Positions 22,161 to 34,154 of a stretch of 64,000 bases of DNA are shown piece after piece. Source of the stretch: Panulirus ornatus (Eukaryota > Arthropoda > Malacostraca > Decapoda > Palinuridae); contig NC_092249.1 in NCBI RefSeq assembly GCF_036320965.1, positions 11,171,447 to 11,235,446 of the forward strand. Direction: 5' to 3'. The position numbers and the translations under genes were made by a program. Numbering within the stretch: position 1 is the stretch's first letter; each line of letters starts with the position of its first letter. The notes beneath the pieces are model-generated. The model did no database searches, was not told the DNA's origin, and worked only from the letters and a program-made list of their open reading frames with translations.

Positions 22161-24260
22161 ACATGTATATACATACGTCCACACACGCAAATATACATAC
22201 CTACACAGCTTTCCATGGTTTACCCCAGACGCTTCACATGCCTTGATTCAATCCACTGACAGCACGTCAACCCCGGTATACCACATCGTTCCAATTCACT
22301 CTATTCCTTGCCCTCCTTTCACCCTCCTGCATGTTCAGGCCCCGATCACACAAAATCTTTTTCACTCCATCTTTCCACCTCCAATTTGGTCTCACTCTGC
22401 TCCTCGTTCCATCCACCTCCGACACATATATCCTCTTGGTCAATCTTTCCTCACTCATTCTCTCCATGTGCCCAAACCACTTCAAAACACCCTCTTCTGC
22501 TCTCTCAACCACGCTCTTTTTATTTCCACACATCTCTCTTACCCTTACGTTACTCACTCGATCAAACCACCTCACACCACACATTGTCCTCAAACATCTC
22601 ATTTCCAGCACATCCATCCTCCTGCGCACAACTCTATCCATAGCCCACGCCTCGCAACCATACAATATTGTTGGAACCACTATTCCTTCAAACATACCCA
22701 TTTTTGCTTTCCGAGATAATGTTCTCGACTTCCACACATTCTTCAAAGCCCAAAGAATTTTCGCCCCCTCCCCCACCCTATGATCCACTTCCGCTTCCAT
22801 GGTTCCATCCGCTGCCAGATCCACTCCCAGATATCTAAAACACTTCACTTCCTCCAATTTTACTCCATTCAAACTCACCTCCCAATTGACTTGACCCTCA
22901 ACCCTACTGTACCTAATAACCTTGCTTTTATTCATATTTACTCTTAACTTTCTTCTTCCACACACTTTACCAAACTCAGTCACCAGCTTCTGCAGTTTCT
23001 CACATGAATCAGCCACCAGCGCTGTATCATCAGCGAACAACAACTGACTCACTTCCCAAGCTCTCTCCTCCCCAACAGACTTCATACTTGCCCCTCTTTC
23101 CAAAACTCTTGCATTTACCTCCCTAACAACCCCATCCATAAACAAATTAAACAACCATGGAGACATCACACACCCCTGCCGCAAACCTACATTCACTGAG
23201 AACCAATCACTTTCCTCTCTTCCTACACGTACACATGCCTTACATCCTCGATAAAAACTTTTCACTGCTTCTAACAACTTTCCTCCCACACCATATATTC
23301 TTAATACCTTCCACAGAGCATCTCTATCAACTCTATCATATGCCTTCTCCAGATCCATAAATGCTACATACAAATCCATTTGCTTTTCTAAGTATTTCTC
23401 ACATACATTCTTCAAAGCAAACACCTGATCCACACATCCTCTACCACTTCTGAAACCACACTGCTCTTCCCCAATCTGATGCTCTGTACATGCCTTCACC
23501 CTCTCAATCAATACCCTCCCATATAATTTACCAGGAATACTCAACAAACTTATACCTCTGTAATTTGAGCACTCACTCTTATCCCCTTTGCCTTTGTACA
23601 ATGGCACTATGCACGCATTCCGCCAATCCTCAGGCACCTCACCATGAGTCATACATACATTAAATAACCTTACCAACCAGTCAACAATACAGTCACCCCC
23701 TTTTTTAATAAATTCCACTGCAATACCATCCAAACCTGCTGCCTTGCCGGCTTTCATCTTCCGCAAAGCTTTCACTACCTCTTCTCTGTTTACCAAATCA
23801 TTTTCCCTAACCCTCTCACTTTGCACACCACCTCGACCAAAGCACCCTATATCTGCCACTCTATCATCAAACACATTCAACAAACCTTCAAAATACTCAC
23901 TCCATCTCCTTCTCACATCACCACTACTTTTTATCACCTCCCCATTTGCGCCCTTCACTAAAGTTCCCATTTGCTCCCTTGTCTTACGCACTTTATTTAC
24001 CTCCTTCCACAACATGTTTTTATTCTCCCTAAAATTTAATGATACTCTCTCACCCCAACTCTCATTTGCCCTTTTTTTCACCTCTTGCACCTTTCTCTTG
24101 ACCTCCTGTCTCTTTCTTTTATACATCTCCCACTCAATTGCATTTTTTCCCTGCAAAAATCGTCCAAATGCCTCTCTCTTCTCTTTCACTAATACTCTTA
24201 CTTCTTCTTACTTCTTCTTCATAAACGCGGGAGACAGCGACAAAGTATAAAAAAAAGAAA

Positions 24261-24263
<3 letters not shown>
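22161..24263 (+). mobile_element. Family A LINE, young, possible extreme 5' inversion
   Basis: Bases 22161-24208 are minus-strand sequence from KEKREAFG through the stop near 22267 and most of the 3' UTR. The frame is open for about 640 residues and includes motif A, motif B, FADD and the C-terminal region. It lacks the last ~75 bases of the 3' UTR. At 24222-24245 the opposite strand suddenly gives the final ~24 bases of the LINE (aaacgcgggagacagcgac) plus an A-rich tail. This is what twin priming with a very short direct part would leave. Chance joining of a tail fragment is the alternative. A short cttcttctta duplication marks the junction. Confidence 0.6.

Positions 24264-24315
<52 letters not shown>
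24264..24315. repeat. (TA)n microsatellite
   Basis: Uninterrupted TA run between the LINE tail and a B element. Confidence 0.95.
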
Positions 24316-24323
<8 letters not shown>

Positions 24324-24555
24324 TTTTTCATACTATTCGCAATTTCCCGCGATAGCGAGGTAGCGTTAAGAACAGAGGACTGGGCCTTTGAGGGAATATC
24401 CTCACCTGGCCCTCTTCTCTGTTCCTTCTTTTGGAAAATTAAAAAAAAAAAAACGAGAGGGGAGGATTTCCAGCACCCCGCTCCCTTCCCTTTTAGTCGC
24501 CTTCTACGACACGCAGGGAATACGTGGGAATTATTCTTTCTCCCCTATCCCCAGG
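24316..24555 (-). mobile_element. Family B element, full length (reference copy)
   Basis: Read on the minus strand: head CCTGGGGATAGGGG, cccacgtattccctgcgtg, ggaaatcctcccctc (all matching the LINE 5' end), then an unrelated middle (ttccaaaagaaggaaca, gccaggtgaggatattccc), then cgctacctcgct..cgcggga and a poly(A) end, seen as the T run at 24316-24328. TA tracts flank both sides. I see no Pol III A or B box, so transcription may depend on the LINE-like head (inference). Confidence 0.9.

Positions 24556-24619
<64 letters not shown>
24556..24619. repeat. (TA)n microsatellite
   Basis: Pure TA run. Confidence 0.95.
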
Positions 24620-24622
<3 letters not shown>

Positions 24623-24636
24623 TCTTTTTTTTTTTT

Positions 24637-26301
24637 TTGCCGCTGTCTCCCGCGTTTGCGAGGTAGCGCAAGGAGACAGACGAAAGAAATGGCCCAACCC
24701 ACCCCCATACACATGTATATACAAATGTCCGCACACGCAAATATACATACCTACACAGCTTTCCATGGTTTACCCCAGACGCTTCACATGCCCTGATTCA
24801 ATCCACCGACAGCACGTCAACCCCGGTATACCACATCGCTCCAATTCACTCTATTCCTTGCCCTCCTTTCACCCTCCTGCATGTTCAGGCCCCATTCACA
24901 CAAAATCTTCTTCACTCCATCTTTCCACCTCCAATTTGGTCTCCCTCTTCTCCTCGTTCCCTCCACCTACGACACATATATCCTCTTGGTCAATCTTTCC
25001 TCACTCATTCTCTCCATGTGCCCAAACCATTTCAAATCACCCTCTTCTGCTCTCTCAACCACGCTCTTTTTATTTCCACACATCTCTCTTACCCTTACGT
25101 TACTCACTCGATCAAACCACCTCACACCACACATTGTCCTCAAACATCTCATTTCCAGCACATCCATCCTCCTGCGCACAACTCTATCCATAGCCCACGC
25201 CTCGCAACCATACAACATTGTTGGAACCACTATTCCTTCAAACATACCCATTTTTGCTTTCTGAGATAATGTTCTCGACTTCCACACATTCTTCAAAGCC
25301 CCCAGGATTTTCACCCCCTCCCCCACCCTATGATCCACTTCCGCTTCCATGGTTCCATCCGCTGCCAGATCCACTCCCAGATATCTAAAACACTTCACTT
25401 CCTCCAGTTTTTCTCCATTCAAACTCACCTCCCAATTGACTTGACCCTCAACCCTACTGTACCTAATAACCTTGGTCTTATTCACATTTACTCTTAACTT
25501 TCTTCTTCCACACACTTTTCCAAACTCAGTCACCAGCTTCTGCAGTTTCTCACATGAATCAGCCACCAGCGCTGTATCATCAGCGAACAACAACTGACTC
25601 ACTTCCCAAGCTCTCTCATCCCCAACAGACTTCATACTTGCCCCTCTTTCCAAAACTCTTGCATTTACCTCCCTAACAACCCCATCCATAAACAAATCAA
25701 ACAACCATGGAGACATCACACACCCCTGCCGCAAACCTACATTCACTGAGAACCAATCACTTTCCTCTCTTCCTACACGTACACATGCCTTACATCCTCG
25801 ATAAAAACTTTTCACTGATTCTAACAACTTTCCTCCCACACCATATATTCTTAATACCTTCCACAGAGCATCTCTATCAACTCTATCATATGCCTTCTCC
25901 AGATCCATAAATGCTACATACAAATCCATTTGCTTTTCTAAGTATTTCTCACATACATTCTTCAAAGCAAACACCTGATCCACACATCCTCTACCACTTC
26001 TGAAACCACACTGCTCTTCCCCAATCTGATGCTCTGTACATGCCTTCACCCTCTCAATCAATACCCTCCCATATAATTTACCAGGAATACTCAACAAACT
26101 TATACCTCTGTAATTTGAGCACTCACTCTTATCTCCTTTGCCTTTGTACAATGGCACTATGCACGCATTCCGCCAATCCTCAGGCACCTCACCATGAGTC
26201 ATACATACATTAAATAACCTTACCAACCAGTCAACAATACAGTCACCCCCTTTTTTAATAAATTCCACTGCAATACCATCCAAACCTACTGCCTTGCCGG
26301 C

Positions 26302-26307
<6 letters not shown>
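24637..26307 (-). mobile_element. Family A LINE, young, 5'-truncated at KMKAGKA
   Basis: Hairpin tail at the left (preceded by a T run), short 3' UTR, then an open frame from the C-terminus up to [11 protein letters not shown] at 26307, where it passes directly into a TA tract through the shared bases AT. RT motifs A, B and FADD are intact. Confidence 0.92.
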
Positions 26308-26385
<78 letters not shown>

Positions 26386-26412
26386 GTATATATATGTATA
26401 TATATATGTATA
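26308..26412. repeat. (TA)n microsatellite with TGTA interruptions
   Basis: About 105 bases of TA repeat with regular gtatata variants near the right end. Confidence 0.95.
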
Positions 26413-29196
26413 TTATCCCTGGGGATAGGGGTGAAAGAATACTTCCCACGTATTCCTCGCGTATCGTAGAAAGCGACTAGAGGGGACGGGAGCAGGGGGC
26501 CAGAAATCCTCCCCTCCTTGTATTAACTTTCTAAAATGGGAAACAGAAGAAGGAGTCACGCGGGGAGTGCTCATCCTCCTCGAAGGCTCAGAGTGGGGTG
26601 CCTAAATGTGTGTGGATGTAACCAAGATGTGAAAAAAGGAGAGATAGGTAGTATGTTTGAGGAAAGGAACCTGGATGTTTTGGCTCTGAGTGAAACGAAG
26701 CTCAAGGGTGTTAGTGGTTTTGATGCACGAGACCGGGTTATAGTGATGGGTGATTTGAATGCAAAGGTGAGTAATGTGGCAGTTGAGGGAATAATTGGTA
26801 TACATGGGGTGTTCAGTGTTGTAAATGGAAATGGTGAAGAGCTTGTAGATTTATGTGCTGAAAAGGACTGATGATTGGGAATACCTGGTTTAAAAAGCGA
26901 GATATACATAAGTATACTTATGTAAGTAGGAGAGATGGCCAGAGAGCGTTATTGGATTACGTGTTAATTGACAGGCGTGCGAAAGAGAGACTTTTGGATG
27001 TTAATGTGCTGAGAGGTGCAACTGGAGGGATGTCTGATCATTATCTTGTGGAGGCAAAGGTGAAGATTTGTATGGGTTTTCAGAAAAGAAGAGTGAATGT
27101 TGGGGTGAAGAGGGTGGTGAGAGTAAGTGAGCTCGGGAAGGAGACTTGTGTGAGGAAGTACCAGGAGAGACTGAGTACAGAATGGAAAAAGGTGAGAACA
27201 ATGGAAGTAAGGGGAGTGGGGGAGGAATGGGATGTATTTATGGAATCAGTGATGGATTGCGCAAAAGATGCTTGTGGCATGAGAAGAGTGGGAGGTGGTT
27301 GATTAGAAAGGGTAGTGAGTGGTGGGATGAAGAAGTAAGAGTATTAGTGAAAGAGAAGAGAGAGACATTTGGACAATTTTTGCAGGGAAAAAATGCAATT
27401 GAGTGGGGGATGTATAAAAGAAAGAGACAGGAGGCCAAGAGAAAGGTGCAAGAGGTGAAAAAAAGGGCAAATGAGAGTTGGGGTGAGAGAGTATCATTAA
27501 ATTTTAGGGAGAATAAAAAGATGTTCTGGAAGGAGGTAAATAAAGTGCGTAAGACAAGGGAGCAAATGGGAACTTCAGTGAAGGGCGCAAATGAGGAGGT
27601 GATAACAAGTAGTGGTGATGTGAGAAGGAGATGGAGTGAGTATTTTGAAGGTTTGTTGAATGTGTTTGATGATAGAGTGGCAGATATAGGGTGTTTTGGT
27701 CGAGGTGGTGTGCAAAGTGAGAGGGTTAGGGAAAATGATTTGGTAAACAGAGAAGAGGTAGTGAAAGCTTTGCGGAAGATGAAAACCGGCAAGGCAACAG
27801 GTTTGGATGGTATTGCAGTGGAATTTATAAAAAAAGGGGGTGACTGTATTGTTGACTGGGTTTGGGAAGGTTATTTAATGTATGTATGACTCATGGTGAG
27901 GTGCCTGAGGATTGGCGGAATGCGTGCATAGTGCCATTGTACAAAGGCTCTGGGGAAGGAATTAAAAATTTAATGGTGTGGGAGGAAAGTTGTTAGAAGC
28001 AGTGAAAAGTTTTTAGCGAGGATGTAAGGCATGTGTACGTGTAGGAAGAGAGGAAAGTGATTGGTTCTCAGTGAATGTAGGTTTGCAGCAGGGGTGTGTG
28101 ATGTCTCCATGGTTGTTTAATTTGTTTATGGATGGGTTGTTAGGGAGGTAAATGCAAGAGTTTTGGAAAGAGGGGCAAGTATGAAGTCTGTTGGGGATAA
28201 GAGAGCTTGGGAAGTGAGTCAGTTGTTGTTCGCTGATGATACAGCGCTGGTGGCTGATTCATGTGAGAAACTGCAGAAGCTGGTGACTGAGTTTGGTAAA
28301 GTGTGTGGAAGAAGAAAGTTAAGAGTAAATGTGAATAAGAGCAAGGTTATTAGGTACAGTAGGGTTGAGGGTCAAGTCAATTGGGAGGTGAGTTTGAATG
28401 GAGAAAAACTGGAGGAAGTGAAGTGTTTTAGATGTCTGGGAGTGGATCTGGCAGCGGATGGAACCATGGAAGCGGAAGTGGATCATAGGGTGGGGGAGGG
28501 GGCGAAAATTCTGGGGGCCTTGAAGAATGTGTGGAAGTCGAGAACATTATCTCGGAAAGCAAAAATGGGTATGTTTGAAGGAATAGTGGTTCCAACAATG
28601 TTGTATGGTTGCGAGGCGTGGGCTATGGATAGAGTTGTGCGCAGGAGGATGGATGTGCTGGAAATGAGATGTTTGAGGACAATGTGAGCTGTGAGGTGGT
28701 TTGATCGAGTGAGTAACGTAAGGGTAAGAGAGATGTGTGGAAATAAAAAGAGGGTGGTTGAGACAGCAGAAGAGGGTGTTTTGAAGTGGTTTGGGCACAT
28801 GGAGAGAATGAGTGAGGAAAGATTGACCAAGAGGATATATGTGTCGGAGGTGGAGGGAACGAGGAGAAGAGGGAGACCAAATTGGAGGTGGAAAGATGGA
28901 GTGAAAAAGATTTTGTGTGATCGGGGCCTGAACATGCAGGAGGGTGAAAGGAGGGCAAGGAATAGAGTGAATTGGAGCGATGTGGTATACCGGGGTTGAC
29001 GTGCTGTCAGTGGATTGAATCAAGGCATGTGAAGCATCTGGGGTAAACCATGGAAAGCTGTGTAGGTGTGTATATTTACGTGTGTGGACGTATGTATATA
29101 CATGTGTATGGGGGGGGTTGGGCCATTTCTTTCGTCTGTTTCCTTGCGCTACCTCGCAAACGCGGGAGACAGCGACAAAGTATAATAAAAGAAAAT
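26413..29196 (+). mobile_element. Family A LINE, young, 5' and 3' ends present, internal deletions
   Basis: Starts with the full 5' head (ttatccctggggatagggg). The ORF starts at 26536. A deletion joins ETKLKG to VSGFDARD at about 26709, losing roughly 240 bases of the nuclease. A second joins LYKG to YGVGGKLL near 27948-27975, losing about 300 bases of the RT before motif A. Single-base changes break the frame at 26870, 27300 and 28686 (TGA). The 3' end has the short UTR, the hairpin and a taataaaag tail. Confidence 0.9.
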
Positions 29197-29200
29197 AATA

Positions 29201-31967
29201 ATCCTCCCCTCCTTGTATTTTTTAACTTTCTAAAATGGGAAACAGAAGAAGGAGTCATGTGGGGAGTGCTCATCCTCCTCGAAGGCTCAGACTGGGGTGT
29301 CTAAACGTGTGTGGATGTAACCAAGATGTGAAAAAAGGAGAGATAGGTAGTATGATTGAGGAAAGGAACCTGGATGTTTTGGCTCTGAGTGAAATGAAGC
29401 TCAAGGGTAAAGGGGAAGAGTGGTTTGGGAATTTCTTGGGAGTAAAGTCAGGGTTAGTGAGAGGACAAGAGCAAGGGAAGGAGTAGCAGTACTCCTGAAA
29501 CAGGAGCTGTGGGAGTATGTGATAGAATGTAAGAAAGTAAATTCTCGATTAATATGGGTAAAACTGAAAGTTGATGGAGAGAGATGGGTGATTATTGGTG
29601 CATATGCACCTGGGCATGAGAAGAAAGATCATGAGAGGCAAGTGTTTTGGGAGCAGCTGAATGAGTGTGTTAGTGGTTTTGATGCACAAGACCAGGTTAT
29701 AGTGATGGGTGATTTGAATGCAAAGGTGAGTAACGTGGCAGTTGAGGGAATAATTGGTATGCATGGGGTGTTCAGTGTTGTAAATGGAAATGGTGAAGAG
29801 CTTGTAGATTTATGTGCTGAAAAAGGACTGGTGATTGGGAATACCTGGTTTAAAAAGCGAGATATACATAAGCATATGTATGTAAGTAGGAGAGATGGCC
29901 AGAGAGCATTACTGGAGTACGTGTTAATTGACAGGCACGCGAAAGAGAGACTTTTGGATGTGAATGTGCTGAGAGGTGCAACTGGAGGGATGTCTGATCA
30001 TTATCTTGTGGAGACTAAGGTGAAGATTTGTATGGGTTTTCAGAAAAGAAGAGTGAATGTTGGGGCGAAGAGGGTGGTGAGAGTAAGTGAGCTTCGGAAG
30101 GAGACTTGTGTGAGGAAGTACCAGGAGAGACTGAGTACAGAATGGAAAAAGGTGAGAACAATGGAAGTAAGGGGAGTGGGGGAGAAATGAGATGTATTTA
30201 GGGAATCAGTGATGGATTGCGCAAAAGATGCTTGTGGCATGAGAAGAGTGGGATGTGGGTTGATTAGAAAGGGTAGTGAGTTGTGGGATGAAGAAGTAAG
30301 ATTATTAGTGAAAGAGAAGAGAGAGGCATTTGGACGATTTTTGCTGGGAAATAATGCAATTGAGTGGGAGATGTATAAAAGAAAGAACAGGAGGTCAAGA
30401 GAAAGGTGCAAGAGGTGAAAAAAAGGGCAAATGAGAGTTGGGGTGAGAGAGTATCATTAAATTTTAGGGAGAATAAAAAGATGTTCTGGAAGGAGGTAAA
30501 TAAAGTGCGTAAGACAAGAGAGCAAATGGGAACTTCAGTGAAGGGCGCAAATGGGGAGGTGATAACAAGTAGTGGTGATGTGAGGAGATGGAGTGAGTAT
30601 TTTGAAGGTTTGTTGAATGTGTTTGATGATAGAGTGGCAGATATAGGGTGTTTTGGTCGAGGTGGTGTGCAAAGTGAGAGGGTTAGGGAAAATGATTTGG
30701 TAAACAGAGAAGAGGTAGTAAAAGCTTTGCAGAAGATGAAAGCCAGCAAGGCAGCAGGTTTGGATGGTATTGCAGTGGAATTTATTAAAAAAAAGGGGGT
30801 GACTGTATTATTGACTGGTTGGTAAGGTTATTTATTGTATGTATGACTCATGGTGAGGTGCCTGAGGATTGGCGGAATGCTTGCATAGTGTCATTGTACA
30901 AAGGCAAAGGGGATAAGAGTGAGTGCTCAAATTACAGAGGTATACGTGTAGGAAGAGAGGAAAGTGATTGGTTCTCAGTGAATGTAGGTTTGCGGCAGGG
31001 GTGTGTGATGTCTCCATGGTTGTTTGGTTTGTTTATGGATGGGGTTGTTGGGGAGTGAATGCAAGATTTTTGGGAAAAAAAGAGGGGCAAGTATGAGGTC
31101 TGTTGGGGATGAGAGAAGCTTGGAGAAGTGCGTCAGTTGTTGTTGAGATGATGCAGGCTGGGGGGCTGATTCGGGGTGGGGAAACTGCAGAAGCTGGTGA
31201 CTGAGTTTGTAAAGTGTGTGAAAGAAAAAGTTAAGATTTAAATGTGAATAAGGGGCAAGGAAATTTGGGTCCCAGTGGGGTTGAGGGTCAAGTCAATTGG
31301 GGGGGGGTTTTTGAATGGAGAAAAATTTGTAGGAAGTAGAGTGTTTGGATGTCTGGGAGGTGATCTTGCATGCTTTTAAGGGGGTTTATTGGGGGGGGAG
31401 GGGGTTACCTTTTTGGGGGGGAAAAATTTTTAAAGAAAAATTTTTGTTTGAAGGGTTTTTGGGGGTTTAAAATGGTTTTATTTTAAAGGGGTTTTATTTT
31501 TTTCCCAAATGGATGTTTTTTTGAGTTATTAATGTTTTTTTTTTGATGTTTTTTTTATTATTGAGATTTATTATGTTTGGAAGATTTTTTTTTATTGTTT
31601 GGCAGGGGGGGAAGAGGGGGAGTGGGGGTTTTTTAATTTTTTTCCAATTTTACTATTTTGGAGGTGGAAAGGGGGGGGTTTAGAGAGATTTTGTGTGGTC
31701 GGGGCTTTACATGCGGGGGGGGTTTAGAGGGGGCAGGGATTAGAGTGAATTGGGTCGAGGGGGTATTTCCGGGGGACGTGCTGTCATGGATGAACAGGGC
31801 ATGTGAAGCTTGGGGGAAAAAAAATGGAAAAAATGGTAGGATGTATATTTGCGTGTGTGGATGTATTAATTACATGTGTATGGGGGTGGGTTGGGAAATT
31901 TTTTTCGTCTGTTTCCTTGCGCTACCTCGCAAATGCGGGAGACAGCGGCAAAAAAAAAAAAAAAAAA
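29201..31967 (+). mobile_element. Family A LINE, young, slightly 5'-truncated, damaged 3' half
   Basis: Begins in the 5' UTR (cctcccctccttg) and has the ORF start at 29235. Frameshifts near 29450 and 30185-30205 and a deletion joining NYRGI to RVGREESD at about 30942 break it. From about 31060 to 31830 the sequence is heavily distorted by homopolymer runs but still follows the LINE order. It ends in the hairpin and a poly(A) run (31950-31967). Confidence 0.88.
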
Positions 31968-33451
31968 GTTTGTTGAGTATTCCTGGTAAATTATATGGGA
32001 GGGTATTGATTGAGAGGGTGAAGGCATGTACAGAGCATCAGATTGGGGAAGAGCAGTGTGGTTTCAGAAGTGGTAGAGGATGTGTGGATCAGGTGTTTGC
32101 TTTGAAGACTGTATGTGAGAAATACTTAGAAAAGCAAATGGATTTGTATGTAGCATTTATGGATCTGGAGAAGGCATATGATAGAGTTGATAGAAATGCT
32201 CCGTGGAAGGTATTAAGAATATATGGTGTGGGAGGCAAGTTGTTAGAAGCAGTGAAAAGTTTTTATCGAGGATGTAAGGCATGTGTACGTGTAGGAAGAG
32301 ATGAAAGTGATTGGTTCTCAGTGAATGTACGTTTGCGGCAGGGGTGTGTGATGTCTCCATGGTTGTTTAATTTGTTTATGGATGGGGTTGTTAGGGAGGT
32401 GAATGCAAGAGTTTTGGAAAGAGGGGCAAGTATGAAGTCTGTTGGGGATGAGAGAGCTTGGGAAGTGAGTCAGTTGTTGTTCGCTGATGATACAGCGCTG
32501 GTGGCTGATTCACGTGAGAAACTGCAGAAGCTGGTGACTGAGTTTGGTAAAGTGTGTGAAAGAAGAAAGTTAAGAGTAAATGTGAATAAGAGCAAGGTTA
32601 TTAGATACAGTAGGGTTGAGGGTCAAGTCAATTGGGAGGTAAGTTTGAATGGAGAAAAACTGGAGGAAGTAAAGTGTTTTAGATATCTGGGAGTGGATCT
32701 GGCAGCGGATGGAACCATGCAAGCGGAAGTGGATCATAGGGTGGTGGAGGGGGCGAAAATCCTGGGAGCCTTGAAGAATGTGTGGAAGTCGAGAACACTA
32801 TCTCAGAAAGCAAAAATGGGTATGTTTGAAGGAATAGTGGTTCCAACAATGTTGTATGGTTGCGAGGCGTGGGCTATGGATAGAGTTGTGCGCAGGAGGA
32901 TGGATGTGCTGGAAATGAGATGTTTGAGGACAATGTGTGGTGTGAGGTGGTTTGATCGAGTAGGTAACGTAAGGGTAAAAGAGATGTGTGGAAATAAAAA
33001 GAGCGTGGTTGAGAGAGCAGAAGAGGGTGTTTTGAAATGGTTTGGGCACATGGAGAGAATGAGTGAGGAAAGATTGACCAAGAGGATATATGTGTCGGAG
33101 GTGGAGGGAACGAGGAGAAGTGGGAGACCAAATTGGAGGTGGAAAGATGGAGTGAAAAAGATTTTGTGTGATCGGGGCCTGAACATGCAGAAGGGTGAAA
33201 GGAGGGCAAGGAATAGAGTGAATTGGTTCGATGTGGTATACCGGGGTTGACGTGCTGTCAGTGGATTGAATCAGGGCATGTGAAGCGTCTGGGGTAAACC
33301 ATGGAAAGCTGTGTAGGTATTCATATTTGCGTGTGTGGACGTATGTATATACATGTGTATGGGGGTGGGTTGGGCCATTTCTTTCGTCTGTTTCCTTGCG
33401 CTACCTCGCAAACGCGGGAGACCGACAAAGCAAAAAAAAAAAAAAAAAAAA
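31968..33451 (+). mobile_element. Family A LINE, young, 5'-truncated at SLLSIPGK
   Basis: Directly follows the poly(A) of the previous copy. The frame is open from SLLSIPGKLYG through motif A (FMDLEKAYD), motif B, FADD and RGRPNWRW to the stop at 33248-33250. It then has the short 3' UTR, the hairpin (with a 3-base loss near 33421) and a 19-base poly(A). Coding sequence upstream of 31968 in the same frame is not LINE ORF. Confidence 0.92.
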
Positions 33452-34154
33452 TCTTATTTCATCCTAAATTAGTCCTTTACAGTATTCTCTCCAATTCTTA
33501 TACTGTATCCTTCATCACAATAAATTTTCCAGTCTTTTCTAGCACATCCTTATTTTTTACATATGCTTACCTCCTACTCCTATTTGCCTTCATCCAGAAT
33601 GAGTGTCATATACAACTAAGAATTTCACTCAACCTTTTTCTAACACCCTCAACAGCTCTCCTTGTATCCATATGTATCATAATTTTCCTTCTTTTTTTAA
33701 CAACACTTTATGTTGTATACATTTACCCTTTCAGTCAGGTGAACTGTATGAACATTTTGGGAGATAATTGTACCTGATCCATCCCAAGGAAGTGGAAGCA
33801 TATCTACAGATGATAGGAAGATAGATATATATACTCATCCAAAGACAGGCTACCAAATGGATGGAATACTCAGCTCCCTTAGAACACAAGCCTACCTTAG
33901 GAACTGGCAATTCTTGCCTTTTGCAACCTGTAGGGTAAGGGCTGAAGACCCCAGTCTGAAAATATCATTTCCTAAAAACATGCAAGACTGTAGAAACTTG
34001 ATTCATTCCATGCTTGTGAGACTGGAATTAATGATAAAAGATTAGAAGAGGAGTTTACTGAAAGATCAATTTCATCAAGAAGCAAGTGATGCTATAACTT
34101 AATGACAGAACTATATATTCCTAGCTAAAATATATATATTGCAATTGCTCTTAC
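33452..34154. other. Intron sequence next to host exon, nothing recognised
   Basis: AT-rich sequence without a repeat that I know. The 5' splice donor of the exon is at its right edge (34153-34154). Confidence 0.4.

Larger units (their letters stand above)
4690..34154 (-). other. DYNC2I1: Giant intron of the WDR60-like gene
   Basis: The sequence between the two recognised exons is 29,465 bp and is mostly transposon. It contains at least eleven family A LINE copies in both orientations, several B elements, two Penelope pieces and long TA tracts. Unassigned sequence remains only near the two exons (4690-5480 and 33452-34154). The extent follows directly from the splice sites if no additional small exon is hidden inside. 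Confidence 0.6.

Noticed and set aside
31658..31967. N-terminal extension of the 530-codon frame ending at 33250
   Set aside because: It runs through the 3' UTR and poly(A) of the preceding, error-ridden LINE copy.
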